Part shown: in pieces, positions 1 to 12,379 of the stretch
Layout: every line of letters starts with the position of its first letter
Position numbering within the stretch: position 1 is the first letter of the stretch
Source: Amylostereum areolatum
Taxonomy: Eukaryota; Basidiomycota; Agaricomycetes; Russulales; Stereaceae
Assembly (NCBI GenBank): GCA_012932865.1
Contig: SAXG01000018.1
Span: forward strand, 496,001-560,000
Reading direction: 5' to 3'
Length of the DNA: 64,000 bases
Made by a program: the position numbers and the translations under genes
The notes under the pieces: generated by a model
What the model was told of the DNA's origin: nothing
The model's input: only the letters and a program-made list of their open reading frames with translations
Databases searched by the model: none

Positions 1-521
1 TATTATTTTGCAAGTTGCACAACGGACGATGGATAATCACGTGTCGACATTCGAGGTCCGGATCTGATAGCTGAACGCACAGAGGAGGAGAGAGAGGAGA
101 GCAGTCACTGGTTGGCATGTCGGGCTTTCTTGGAAGGACGAAGACATTCGTGGCCGCTACGATTGCATTGATTTGCAGCCTTCCTTTCAGATGATAGTGG
201 TCGCGGACCCGGCGCGGAACGATGTTCCCTGCCCGGCCTTTCTGAGATCTGACGGTAAAAAAGCTGGTTCCGAGTTGTGGCACGATGCTATGGATATGGT
301 AGCATTGAGAGACGGTGTGTGGTCTTCCATAAAGCCTTTCAGTCGCTGTGGCCAGGTGGTACGTCGAGAGTAGAGGTGTCTAGTCGGAAAAATCGACGAG
401 AAGGCAGGCGGCGCCAAAAAAAAACTGAGGCGAACGGTCCAAGAGATGGGGAGAAGGCACAAGAGCAACAATGTGTCTGTGAACAGCTAGACCAGACTGT
501 ATGCTGGGCTACTCTCTGTAT

Positions 522-622
522 TGCCCCATGGCTGAGTTGGTTACAGCGTCCGACTGTTATTCTCGGTCAGAGCGAATAGTTATTACATCGGAAGGTCGTG
601 AGTTCGAGCCTCACTGGGGCAG
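522..622 (+). tRNA. tRNA-Asn (GTT) with a 27-nt intron
   Basis: A complete cloverleaf can be drawn. The 7-bp acceptor stem pairs TGCCCCA with TGGGGCA. The D stem is GCTG/CAGC, the anticodon stem TCCGA/TCGGA and the T stem GTGAG/CTCAC around TTCGAGC. The anticodon GTT (556-558) reads Asn codons. An intron sits at 560-586, one base after the anticodon, the standard place for nuclear tRNA introns. The mature body resembles known fungal tRNA-Asn. It lies about 500 bp upstream of the ceramidase gene on the same strand. Confidence 0.9.
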
Positions 623-1137
623 TTTATTTTGGTGACTATTTTAGAGCCCGGAGGCAGAGTCGACTCGTAATTGTAATTGTGAATGTAATTTTGTCTTGAC
701 GGTTGACAGGTGTTTCTTATTTCCTTACACAGGCCATCGGTACCCTATCTTATCTCTACGAGGGTCCAGGGACAAGGCTTAGGGCGAGCAAAGTACTTAT
801 CGGATAATGCCGAGGTGCGAGAGTCGCCGGCAGACGCGTCACGCAAGCGAAAATGGCGCGGCGGACTTCTCGTGGCGTTCGGTTCACGAGACAAAAGAGC
901 GCGTTGCTTTCTGTGCTGCATCGCGCACGCGGACGTTCAGACCATCTGAGGAGCATGCGTTAAGCTCACGGCGCCTGGTTATCCCTTCACAGTCCCTGTC
1001 CACCTGGAACGCACTCCATCAGAATCACACGCCGACTGCATGACCTTCTCCTATAATTCGAGCCCACCTCAAAGCTCCCGATGCCCCTTCCTCAGCTCTA
1101 CCTCACCCAGGACTCCCCGGGCTTCCTCTCTCTCGCG

Positions 1138-4100
1138 ATGCGCTCCTTTGCTCGCCTCGCAAGCCGCGCCTCTGTCTACGCGACCGCCTTCCTCGCGTCG
1201 TCAGGTGTTCTGCCCTCCGGATATGGTCAAGTCCCTTTGGTCGCGGCGCAAAGCCAGTCAACGTACCTTCTCGGTTTGGGTGAGTGGGCCGTTCCTCTAT
1301 GCTTCGCGCTGTCGCGTTTCGGCGTTTCGGGGCTTGGGGGGCTTGCATGGAGGATATCGGAAGGTCGGTCGCGGCGGGTTGCGTGCCGGCATAGCGATGG
1401 GCGGGAGGTGCATCGACGCCCTGAGCCGACGTAGGGCTCAAGTGTTCTGCAACGGATCCACGAGCTGTGGCAGAAAGGGATGCTCGCGTCAGATGCGAAG
1501 ACGTGGTGGGGAATGAGGTTATCTCAGATCAGATGGGAGGAGCCATGGGCTTGGTCCCAGTCGTTCGAGGGCGGCTGCCGCGACGGTCACTCTCCTGTTA
1601 CTCCATGCGGCGTTATTGAGAACTATGTTCGATGGCGCGCTCGCTAGAGAAGGCCCCAGCAGTGTTCCGTTATCTTACGAACGGTCGATTGGAGCGGACC
1701 GTTAGAGACAGATGTGGCCAGAGTTCGTGTCGTCCGAGAGGATGGAATCCGAAGCGTGTCGTCGACCGTGAAGGACGTCCGATGTGTCCCTGCTCATCGC
1801 TGGATTCGCATCCTCCAGTGGTCCGGGATGTGGCACGTCACTTGTTCTTTCTCCCGGTGTCTATCTTATCCGTGAGGCCAAGTGATTGACTTTGTCTCCT
1901 GCGCCTAGGTATTGGAGATATAACGGGGTAAATGCCACGCTTGTTGACCCTCGTGGACGTAATCGACGCTCATATTCGCCCACGCTTCCCCAGACCTGTT
2001 GTGGAAACGAACATGATGGTAAATTCATACCCCCTTTCGAATAACCGTTCCGTGGACCTTTTTAGGGGTAGTTCAGATAGAGAGAGAGAATTCCCCTCTA
2101 CGCACCCAACTTTTGGCTCCTTTACGGCTGCAAGGCGGGGGTGACTTTGCCATACCCCACCGTCCGAGGAGAAATGGACATTCCGTCCGAGGAAAAAGGG
2201 ACATTCACATGCATTCAGTCTATGTTCGCTGAGGGGAAGGCCGCGCGCTCCGTGCGACGTTATAGAATGTTGGGGGGAGCTTCTACGTGGCGATCGCCCT
2301 CGTTCGAAATACGCAGAACGAGGGCGCGAAACTTTGTTTCGAAACACGGGTGCGGTCGCCGACCTCGCCCGCCATACCTTTGCGGCATGTCGATGTGGCG
2401 AGAAACGAAACTTCCTACCCAGTTCCGTTCGAGTGGAAATGTCCATACAATTCCCGGCGGTGTTCCTGCTGCTGTTTCCTACTCGAGTTATGCTTGTGCT
2501 TTTTTTTCGTCCCCACGTGCATCTCCCCACAGAATCAACCGCTGACTCGGGTGTTTTTTCGCAGGGCTATGCCTCGCTCGCACAGACGGACACGGGTCTG
2601 CACATGAGGCAGCGCAGCCGCGCGTTCATCATCGCGGATGTCTCCAATTCATCTAATCGTGTCGTTTTTATTAACGCTGGTTCGTCCCTCCCTCCCCATT
2701 ATCTGACCCGCGACCTGTTCTGATTTCCCCCCTTCCGCTTTCCCTCACTCTCCTGCCCTACTGGGTCCCCCCCTTCTGCCCGTCATTCACCGACCTGCCT
2801 TCTTTCCTCCTTTCACACATGCTCTCGACGGCGCCCGACGCCCCCCTTTCTAGATATCGCCATGGGCGATACGGGCATCCGCCGCTCTATCGTTTCCAAC
2901 CTGACGTCGATGTTCCCCAACATGTACACAAACACAAACATTGCGCTCGTCAGCACCCATCAGCATTCGGGCGTCGGAGGTTTCCTCGAAGACCTTCTCC
3001 CCCAAGTCACTTCATTGGGCTACGTCCCCGAGACCGCCGCCGCAATCGTCCAGGGCACCGTACGAGCTGTGGTGCAGGCCCACAACAGCTTGCAGGAGGG
3101 TCGTTTGAGCATCGGGAACACCTCCGTCGTCGACGGCAATGCCAATCGGAGCCCCAGCGCGTACCTCGCCAACCCGGCGGAGGAGAGAGCCCTGTGAGTA
3201 CCCCTCAACCGTCATTCTCGACTGGTCTGATTGTTGGGCGTATGCTTACCAACGTATACAGGTACGAGTTCGACCAGGACAAGGACTTGGGCCTCTTGAA
3301 ATTCGAGGACATGTCGGGCAACGCACGCGGGTTCTTGAGCTTCTATGCCGTCCATGGAACGAGCTTGTACGAGGTGCGCGTAAACCAACCAGACTGTCGT
3401 ACTGCTCTGAAGTCGGTTGCCTACCGTATAGAACAACACCCTCGTCAGCGGCGACAACAAGGGCATGGCTGCTTATCTGTATGAATGTATGCGTTCTTCC
3501 GACCTCCCCCCGACGCTTCTGTTGACCTCTGGTCGCTCGTTATACAGCCATGGTCGAGCCGAACGCTATGCCGGGCAACGCTACCTTTGTCGCGGGCTTC
3601 ACTCAATGTGCGCACCCCCCACCTGATTTCATGCTAGCCTTCTGACGTCTGGCTTCCTGTAGCGAACGTCGGTGACACGTCCCCCAACACGTACGTAACG
3701 CTACGCCTCTGTTCGCCACCCCTTTACCTGGCTAATGGTCCCTGTGATTGCATACAGTCTCGGAGCGTTCTGTGAGAGCCCTGGGAAGGACTACGACGGC
3801 ATGTCGTGCGATTTCAATAGCTCAACTTGTGGAGGGACAGCGGAAGACTGTCATGGGCGGTGCGTTTTTAAATCTCCCAATCCCCCTTTGTCATACTCAA
3901 AGGATCTTATACAATCACAGTGGACCCGGCTTCCGTATCTCCGACTTCGAGTCGAACAGCATCATCGCACAACACCAAGTTGACGGCGCTCAAACGCTTA
4001 TGGGCCAGCAACTGTCGCCGGTTAGTGGTGCGGTGCGCAGTGTGCACACTTACATGAACATGTTCGTTCCGTTCCTTCCTCTTTGGACCCTGTTCGCTGA

Positions 4101-5756
4101 CCAGACCTAACTTCAGGTCCTTCCACTCGTTCAAATTACCCAATGGCACGACGGTTCAGACATGCCCACCTGCGCTTGGCTTCTCTTTCGCTGGAGGAAC
4201 AACGTGCGTACTCTCCCCAAGTCGCCATCCGAAGTCTCTCATCTCCATCTAATCCCACCATTCCATCCTGCGTACAGTGATGGACCAGGTGCATTCGACT
4301 TTGTTCAGGGTGACAACGCTTCGCAGCCTCAGTACGTAGTTCCAGCCGTGAGTTGGCTCCCGTCGCCTGATCGACATTTTTCAGGAATCCTTTTTGGGAG
4401 ATCGTCAAGGGTAAGTAGGGATTAGGGATGCCCCTCGTCCGGAGCCGCACGAGCTGCTGTTAATTGACGTGATGCACTGACGACGCGCGCGCATACATTC
4501 GTCATTTCCAGGCGCCATTACTCCTCAGCCAAATGCCCAACAGAAAGCGTGCCAGTTCCCGAAGCCAATCCTGCTCAACACGGTGCGTGCTCGCTGGCTA
4601 AAATTTCCTCGTCGTGCCTATCGGGTGATATTGACTTTGATTGGCTTTGGCTGACGGCCTCCGTGCACAGGGTTACGCGCACTCCCCATATGAATGGTCT
4701 CCGAGCACGGTGGACATTCAAATACTCCGCGTAGGCAATCTGGTGATGCTTGTCATGCCGGGGGAGCTGACGACCATGTCCGGGCGGCGTATGCGGTGAG
4801 CAAGCTTTCCTGTCCTCGCGCACTATGGAGATAGGGGCTAACCAAGTGCGTCTCTAGGAATGCTCTTCGAGCCGAGCTCATCGGTCAGGGCATTATCGGA
4901 GAAGACGCCTACGTTGTCATCGCAGGTCCAGCGAACACATATGCGCACTACGTCGCAACCCCCGAAGAGTACGGTGTCCAACGCTACGAGGGCGCTTCGA
5001 CAATTTTCGGACAATGCGAGTACCTTTCTTCCATTTCCCTCTGGCCAGGCCTTGCTCATTCACCATGCAGGGACGCTCAACGCATATATCGACAAGTACG
5101 GGAGTCTTGTCTCGTTCTTGGCGGACAACGCAACCACCGGTGCCACACCTGCCTCGGACCCCGCGCCCGCAGAGCAGACTTCGAAAGCTATTTCGCTCCG
5201 GGTATGTCTTTCCACACCTTCCCTGCCTTGTGGCTTGGTCTCACGTGAGTGTATGCGCCGTAGACCGCCGTCGTCTTCGACTCTGGTAAATTTGGAAGTG
5301 TCCAGACTGACGTCAACCCGGCGTACACCGTCGGACAGACTGTTTCGGCGACATTCGTTGGAGCAAACCCTAGGGTAAGTCCGAAGCGCTGGTCTCCTCG
5401 TAAAATAGACGCTGACGCGCGAAAAGAACAATCTTCGCCTGGAGGGCACGTTCCTGTCCGTGGACAGAATGGTCAACGGCGACTGGGTCATGTTCCGCTC
5501 GGACTCGCATCCGTCGACGACCTACCAGTGGACGAGGACGAACACGGTATGTTCACAGTGTCTGCTAATCCGTCTTGCGACTGACTAGCGTGACCTGCAT
5601 TAGGTGACCGGGACGAGCTCTGTCAATATTTCTTGGGCCATCGAGTCGGGCACCCCGAGCGGGACGTACAGGCTCGCATATTTCGGCGATTCCAAGCCGC
5701 TCATCGGCTCTATCTCTCCGTTCACGGGATCCTCATCCAGTTTCACGGTGGCCTGA
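1138..5756 (+). CDS. Neutral/alkaline ceramidase, secreted, 724 aa, 21 exons
   Basis: Predicted N-acylsphingosine amidohydrolase, which hydrolyses ceramide to sphingosine and fatty acid in the secretory pathway or outside the cell. Exons: 1138-1279, 1909-1927, 1994-2018, 2565-2679, 2854-3193, 3262-3373, 3432-3486, 3548-3607, 3663-3690, 3758-3859, 3921-4061, 4117-4203, 4278-4331, 4385-4410, 4512-4582, 4671-4795, 4858-5015, 5071-5201, 5264-5374, 5427-5546, 5604-5756; all phases agree. Family hallmarks are GLGIGDITGP near the mature N-terminus, the zinc-binding-type THQHSGVGG segment, the nucleophile motif NVGDTSPN, and a C-terminal beta-sandwich-like region. The N-terminus looks like a signal peptide. 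An in-frame ATG at 1081 is the alternative start. Odd points: 19-nt and 25-nt micro-exons, two introns over 500 nt, and a GC-AG intron after 5015. Confidence 0.9.
2160..2326. repeat. 23-bp tandem duplication and 11-bp hairpin inside ceramidase intron 3
   Basis: Two near-identical 23-bp units lie head to tail at 2160-2182 and 2183-2205, differing at two positions. About 90 bp on, a perfect 11-bp inverted repeat (CGCCCTCGTTC at 2295-2305, complement at 2316-2326) encloses a 10-nt loop. Both lie in the unusually long third intron of the ceramidase gene. Whether they bring splice sites together or are remnants of an insertion cannot be told from one sequence. Confidence 0.6.
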
Positions 5757-8172
5757 ACATACGAACCATGACCTCGACAAAATACCCCTACGTGAAGAAC
5801 CTTTGCTCTCTTCTTGCTGTGAACGTTTACTCCCTTCTCGGATATCATCGGTGTAGCCATTGTATTTTTGCAAACGACATTGGACGAAACACGAACGCCC
5901 TGTCATATTATGTCTGTACCATGAAAAGCAATCTGAAATCATAGGAGGCAACAGTCCAACCTCGATTGTTCCCTTTTTTCTCGCTCAACTACCCTCGCTC
6001 GAAGCAAGGCGATCATGAGTGCAAAGAACTAGCTAACCCTTTGAACTCTTTCCATGATCGTAGGAATCTTCCTGGGAGACTGGTAGGAGTCTGTCTCCGT
6101 GTCAATGACGATGACGAGTGACTCGGAGTGTCGGACTTGACCGAGTATGGAACACGTCGGTAGGAACTTTAATTCAGTCTGCATTTGAGTCTGCAGCTGT
6201 TTAACTCCGCGGCCCCCTTAACGCAGGACGACGAGCCGGCACTAAGTACGTGAGTACTAACGGCGAACGTACTTACATCCAATACGAGTCACAGTAGCGT
6301 CGTTCACGGCGCTCGGCGGGTGTCGTATTCCCTCGAGGATTCCGTCCACACTCTTACTTAGGCTGATACGAAGTGACGCGCAAGTGACGCGGCATCTTCG
6401 AAACAGACTCGAAACAGATTCGCTCGTTGTTCGCCGCAGCGGCGGCGTCAGTGGAGTCAGCGCTGGGCGCTGGACATTTGGCCGCTCCCAGAAAATATCG
6501 AAGAATCGGGTCGTCTGGTCCGTCAGTTTTTTCGCCTTTCCCCAAGTTTTGGATCCCTTCTGAAAACGCGTCAGCGCTCCGGTTTCAAAGCTGTATCTGC
6601 CGATACAACGGCCTTACCTTGCTCCTTTCATACCGGCCTATTGGCCGTTCTGGAAACCTGCACTACCGTATTTTTCGTCCTGTGCCACCATGCAAATGCC
6701 TTGGCTAGAGTTCCTCCTCAAGCGCCGCTAGTCAGACTTTCTGTCGAAAATCCCGTCTCCGTTAACGACCCGAAGTTTGGCCCGGGATAAAAGTATAGGC
6801 ATCATCTAGGCTATGTGAGTACAAATAACGCGAAAGCAACGCCGACGAAACCTCAATGTAACTCATCAGAACGGTACCTTCCTTTGTACTACATACGTGC
6901 GGCGAACCTGGGGGTGCGGGTCTCGGAGTGCTTCGAATTTTAGATCTGATAGGATCTCCGGGTTTGACAATGAACCACAGTTCATCTTTCGGGTCAACAG
7001 CAGGTAGGTAGGACGCCGACGACACAAGGATCATCCGACACCCACCGCCATACGGACGTGTTTGACAGCGACCTCAAGCGGTGGCTCGGGTGCGATATAG
7101 TCAACCACGGTAAAATAATCTGGTCCGCACAGATTGCGAAACTCCCTTGTAAATGAGGAGATTTGATCTCTTCGAGGCTGGGGGCAGTCGTTATTCGATG
7201 AATGTTGATTTTTAACTACGTCGCTGGTGCGGCAAAAGGCTGCTCAACTACATCACAATGTTTCGACCATCGTTCTGGCAACTCTCGATTTATTTCTGAT
7301 ATGTATGTGTGCTCATGTTGCGCGCAAAGAGGACCGTACTAAGTTGAGAAAGCCTAACTTCCTCGCAGAAGATGCGGTGAACGTCGACTCCGATCCGGTA
7401 GACTTCAATATACACCTACTTCTGACGAGCAGATTGTACCGACGGGTGCGTTGGCGGGCATATGCCCGCCAAAAACTAATGACAAGGTGTATACCGCATC
7501 TATAAATTTCATGGACCGCCCTCTTCAAGTCGACACGGGCTTCTCCCGCTCAGTCTCCCACACAGCTCCCTTGTCCACACAATACAGTCAGTGGCTACGG
7601 TCTGTCGGCATGTGGACTTCGTCAGAGCAGCCACCGCGCCGTCTCGCGCTGGCTATATCCTTGCGCTGACCCCAGTGTCCTCGCACACTCCACTTCTAGG
7701 TCACACAAGCTCTTTTTTCATTTGCAGTCATCATACGTTTCGGAGGCTAGGAAGCGTTAGCTATGCGCGACGTAGCGCTTTGAACGCGGCTCTCCGGAAT
7801 GTCCGTCACAAATAGTATCTTGAAGCATGATGTAGACTTGCTCGAGTGCGAATATATGTCGTTTGCCTCATAGAGCAGCAAGACAATAGAATCCCCGCCA
7901 ATTTCTAGGTCGCTCTATGCTTGATGGTAAGTCGACGTCCGACTAGGACAGTTGTGTGGATGCGTTTCAAGGGACGGGTCGCTCCTATAATGATACCCGG
8001 ATGAGTCGGCCTGCGTGTTCGATCTTACAGCAGGTCATGTACCTTGATACGTACGCTCCATCTCTACATAAGTGGTATAGAAGCGAGGATTAGTACTGAT
8101 CACGAGAGCACTGGCAGAGCATGAGTGAATATTGTTGTGACTGGGGAAACAATGAAACAACTGAACAGTGGT
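5757..8172. other. Gene-poor intergenic stretch
   Basis: About 2.4 kb between the ceramidase stop and the inverted repeat. Only short open frames occur on both strands, none with a recognisable domain, splice-linked partner frame or conserved motif. I see no RNA gene or intact mobile element. Confidence 0.5.
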
Positions 8173-8662
8173 CACCGCGGGCGGAAGTCCATTTTTTCGG
8201 AGTCGAAATGCATTCGAAACGAGCGACGAAAGTACAAATACTAATCGTGTTTTTACCTGGACAAAACACATTCCAAACATGTCCTTTCAGGCACATGTTC
8301 CTGCCTCATGTACCCTTCCAAAACTAGAAATTTCCGCCACGAGCAGTGATTGATCTGAAATTAGAAGCTTCGGGGCAATTTTTGGCGGATCTTTTCCTAA
8401 TTGAGACTGATTCTCCTTGGGGAACCGGTTTCTAACTGCTTAATTTAGGGAGAATATGGTCCTAAAAGGTTTTATTTCGAACTCATAGCTGCCCATGGCG
8501 GAAACCTCAAGTTTTAGGAGGGTACACGAGGCAGGAACATGTGCCTGAAAGGACATGTTTGGAATGTGTTTTGTCCAGGTAAAAACACGATTGGTATTTG
8601 TACTTTCGTCGCCCGTTTCGAATACGTTTCGACTCCGAAAAAATGGACTTCTGCCCGCGGTG
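8173..8662. repeat. Large inverted repeat: two 174-bp arms around a 142-bp spacer
   Basis: Arm A (8173-8346) and arm B (8489-8662) are reverse complements over their whole 174-nt length with only scattered substitutions. Both contain the same run, from a CACCGCGGGC start through GGACATGTTTGG-type sequence (arm B orientation) to the inner edge. The 142-nt spacer (8347-8488) is unique. A transcript across it would fold into a long, slightly mismatched hairpin. It ends 14 bp from the stop codon of the TEA gene at 8677. I see no target-site duplication or transposase, so a foldback or MITE-like element is a guess. Confidence 0.8.
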
Positions 8663-8676
8663 GGTGGCACGCGACA

Positions 8677-10097
8677 TCATTGAATTATGCCATGTCCGCT
8701 GTGCTGGCTTATCCCTTTCCAAGCCGCCGCTGCCTGGGCCACATCCACGTTGTAGTTGGATGTAGAGCCGAGGAAGTCGTCCGTTTGAACGCCAAAGGAT
8801 GCTGCTGGCTTTGTGCCTCTCGTAAGGACCATGCCAATGAAAAGAGGAGGAGATACTATACTACTATATAGGATGCGGCCGCAGGCACAAGAAATCCGTC
8901 TTCATCGACCATGCCGGTTGTCAAGGAGGAAGCAGACGACTGAGACCCCGATGATGTTGAATGTGGGAATGGTGGGATGGAAGACAGCGAGGATGCCGAA
9001 TGGAGAAATGCGACCTCGTTGAACTTGTATTCGACGGTACAAAGCACGGCCGCGTTTGAGACCGAGGCCGCGGGCGAGTTTGAGGGAGGAAATGACGACG
9101 GAACTTGCATGATCTCTTGGATGATAGAGTATTGGCCTAGATCTAACAAACGCACCAATGAGCATTGCGGAAAGGTACAGCCGGGATAGTGAAAGCACAC
9201 ACTATTTGACCTGCATAATTCGCCCCAGAACCCAGGGACAAGAGCGACACTGTATGTGCAGCCTGTAACGCAACTGCCTTCATGCGACAACGTGGGAGTG
9301 CATGTGAGCGGAGTCACTTCGCGGTACACAGGGCTGTCGTTGAAATAAACCACGCAAACGGACAGAGCGCAGATGTTGGTGGAGAAGGCGAAGGTCACGG
9401 TGGGGTCAATTGCACTCAATGTTCGCGGGAGTGCAGCAAAAAGAGGAGTACTGGAGAAGGAGCGTGCATGAAGGCACCAGAAATAGGACGTATTGAAGAG
9501 ATGTGAGTATCGTGGATGTGACGAAAGTGAAACTAGTCGTACGCTTCAACAGGTTTGTGGCATATAAAGTCAGCGGGAAGGACATCGATGCATACGACAT
9601 CACGGTTAGGGTCGAGTGAGAGCGAGATATCGGATGTAGATGATTGTGGGCTCGTGGTTGTGGACTGACCGCCGGGCTCATGGCGGCTAGAGAATATTTC
9701 AAGGACTACGGTTGTGTAGATGGGTGGGTGAACGACGACGGACCAAGTATCACAGAGGATACGCACTCCGTTTGCCATCCACAGTGTCGCGCAATTGTTG
9801 AAGACGACTTCCAACTTGCTTTGAAGTCCTAACTTTGCCCGTGGCACGGAAGATGTAGTCAGAAATAAAGATATTTCTGTCGGGGAAACGAAGGAAAGGG
9901 CGGCTGGAGATCTTGGGACGATAACTGTCCAAGCCTTCTAGGAGGGCGGCTTCCAGCGAAGGGGTCCATACGGCTTCATGCTTCCCCTTGAGATTCTTTC
10001 GCAACCTGCGACTGGCAGTGATGATCTGTAAGGCATTGCGGATACGTTCGCCATGGATTGACGGGCAAGAGACATCGTCTACAACGGAAGCGGACAT
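8677..10097 (-). CDS. TEA/ATTS-domain transcription factor, 378 aa (intact copy)
   Basis: Five exons on the minus strand, all in phase: 10097-9763, 9686-9543, 9450-9203, 9142-8865, 8808-8677. Residues about 38-107 form a TEA domain: HEAVWTPSLE (helix 1), a spacer, RNIFISDYIFRATGK (helix 2) and VRTSKQVGSRLQQL (helix 3, DNA recognition). This fold is known from yeast TEC1, Aspergillus abaA and animal TEF-1/TEAD. The remainder has no domain I can name; it carries a Ser/Thr-rich linker and a conserved LxAIDPTVTF-type block shared with the neighbouring copy at 12380-13971. Start chosen at MSAS because the paralog begins the same way. Likely a nuclear regulator; target genes unknown. Confidence 0.75.
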
Positions 10098-12379
10098 GGC
10101 TGGAAAGTTGGCAACCGACGGTAGGAGAGAGCGGCGTAGATCTGGATGGAAGCAGCACAAACCTTTCACGAGGCCACTTGATATAGTAGGAAATAGAAGC
10201 GGAGGGGGTGGGAAGTACTTTGACACGCTACGAATGGTGAATCGATATTCAATCGCAGAGGGTCGAGGCTGAGACCTGCGCGGAACACGCCGACGACGCG
10301 ATATCGTCCCGGCCGTTCAATATCCTGAATTTTCGTCGCCATCGTCCTGGTAGGGTTCGTTACAGGCACAACGTTGCTTTGCCGTCGTGCACGCTGTCCA
10401 TCCACAATCGGACCTGCCGTGGGAAATTCATTGGGCAGCTGCAACGTTCCTTGTGGCCTTGTCTCGGCCCGCCACATACTATAATGTTGAGCAATGGCGC
10501 CAACCGCTAACCTACCATAGGTTGGCATGTATCGATATCAACAGTTGAATCAAGTTACAGTCCTACGTCGGGCAGTCGAGCCGGTGTGGGCCGAGCCAGT
10601 TGTCGTGAACAGTGATGCGGGGGGGGGCTTGATGGCGGTACCAGAGAAGAACAAGGAAAATGAATAATAGAGGTCTTCCGCCAGAGGCCCAGAGTGGAGA
10701 AATAAAGCCGCCCAAATAGAGACTGAGTGGGAGAAGCTGCAAAGCACACGACCTCAACAAATTCCAGGTGCGCAAGAAGTCTCTTTCCACGCTGAGATGA
10801 GGAACGATGACGACACGCCGGTGCGCGAGGGTGCACTACCTGCTCGTCTCGTCAGTGTCCGTTAAAGACTCGGCCTCCGGTCTAGCGCGAGGGTACAACG
10901 TACACATGATGCGGTCCAAGAGGATCAGGAGAATTCCCCACAGTAGCGAGCTCCAGGCCTCCGACTCAGGATCCTCTGCCTATTGTGGCATGGGTCGTTT
11001 ACGGAATCGATCCCTGAGTGTGACGGCAGGCTGTACTTCGAGGTTCCACTTCTTAGTTCTCAACAGAGTGAGGCCACCGGCGATAGTCCCAGACCTGGCG
11101 TGTCCCTGGCTGATATGGAGGCGCCGGTCTCGTTTCCGGGAAGGGAGATTCGCAATCGTGCAGCGGGTGGACAGGGTGAAGTTACAAGAGGGTGTGGTAC
11201 CCTATGCGAAAGCGTGGTGACTCTGAGCAAAGCTTGTGTCACGTGTACAGTAGTATCGTAGGAGGCTGAGTCACGACTGGCAACTGCCTTTTCAATTTCA
11301 CGCTTTACGCTTTTCATCCGTCTAGCTATTATGGCTCCTCTGACATCGAAGGCTTGAAGCTTTAATCCTGAGCCCTTCTCTCCACAAAAATTGTCATTCA
11401 AATTGTATCAGCTCCCACTGCTCTCCTACATCAAAATGGAACATTAACCTGAATTCAAAGAGAATCCTCGATGAATTCTCGTCCTCAACAATAGTCTCCG
11501 CAGGCTCGCGTACAGCCTTTCCGAATCGTTACCGCCCCACCCGTACGCCTTATTCGATATATATAATTATGCTTCTCATGCAGTGTCTGTTCACCCCAAG
11601 AAAACTCTTCCGCCGGTACGCTTGTTCCATTTTTACTCACCCTCGCACGAGCTTGGCGCTTGTATCATGCATACTAACTCCTCCGGTTGCCGATCGGGAA
11701 TGGAGATAGTCCTTGGAAGAGTCGGGCCTGAGCGTCTTGGAAGAGTACGACGTATTAGATATGATCTCCGCGAGCAGCCTATCTGACTTGCTGATTCAGC
11801 TTTGGTGTTGCCCATAACGTCAGGGTGGCGTCTCACCTCCTATTCGGTATCGGTACTCAGAGGCATGGCAAGGCAGGCATGAGCAATCATCAGAAACTCA
11901 GCGAGAGGTGTGGTTACGACATGGGCTTCTCCTCGGACTTCAGGCTTTTTTAATCCTATGTCGGAAAAGGGACGCTTCAATGGCCAGTGGGACGGCTTAT
12001 CCTGGATATCATGTACTTCGATTACTTCTCTTTTGTCGATACTGCAACCAGAAAGACGCTGGTGTGCGGAAACAAGCACTAGGTCATGCTCATACATATG
12101 CAAACTACGAGATATATTTACCTCATCTACGCAACATGCACACTTTCAATAGGGCTCATCGTGGTGCCAGACCGTGCCTCAGTATGCCATCCCGTGCGCG
12201 ATGAAAGCAAAGAGTATCCTGAGCCGGTGATTCGAGCAACTGAATACGCCGCTCTTGCGCTGCCCTATCCCACATATCCGTCCTCCCTACGCGCTAGAAT
12301 ACGTGAATTTGAGTTCCGTTGATGGTACATGTTACAGGGGAAAGGGAGCATTGAAGAACAGCGATGCGAGAACTGAGAG
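10098..12379. other. Intergenic stretch between the two TEA genes
   Basis: About 2.3 kb with only short unlinked open frames. The 250 bp or so upstream of each TEA gene share patches, such as an ACCNGGACNATGGCGA-like sequence, so the duplication probably included promoter DNA. Nothing else is recognisable. Confidence 0.45.

Noticed and set aside
1280..2723. Open frames of 70-186 codons on both strands inside ceramidase introns 1-3
   Set aside because: They have no conserved content, and the ceramidase micro-exons within the same interval explain the coding signal.
8121..8722. Similar peptides (TWTKHIPNMSFQAHVPASC type) encoded in both arms of the inverted repeat
   Set aside because: The two frames match only because the DNA arms are inverted copies; no start, length or domain supports a protein.
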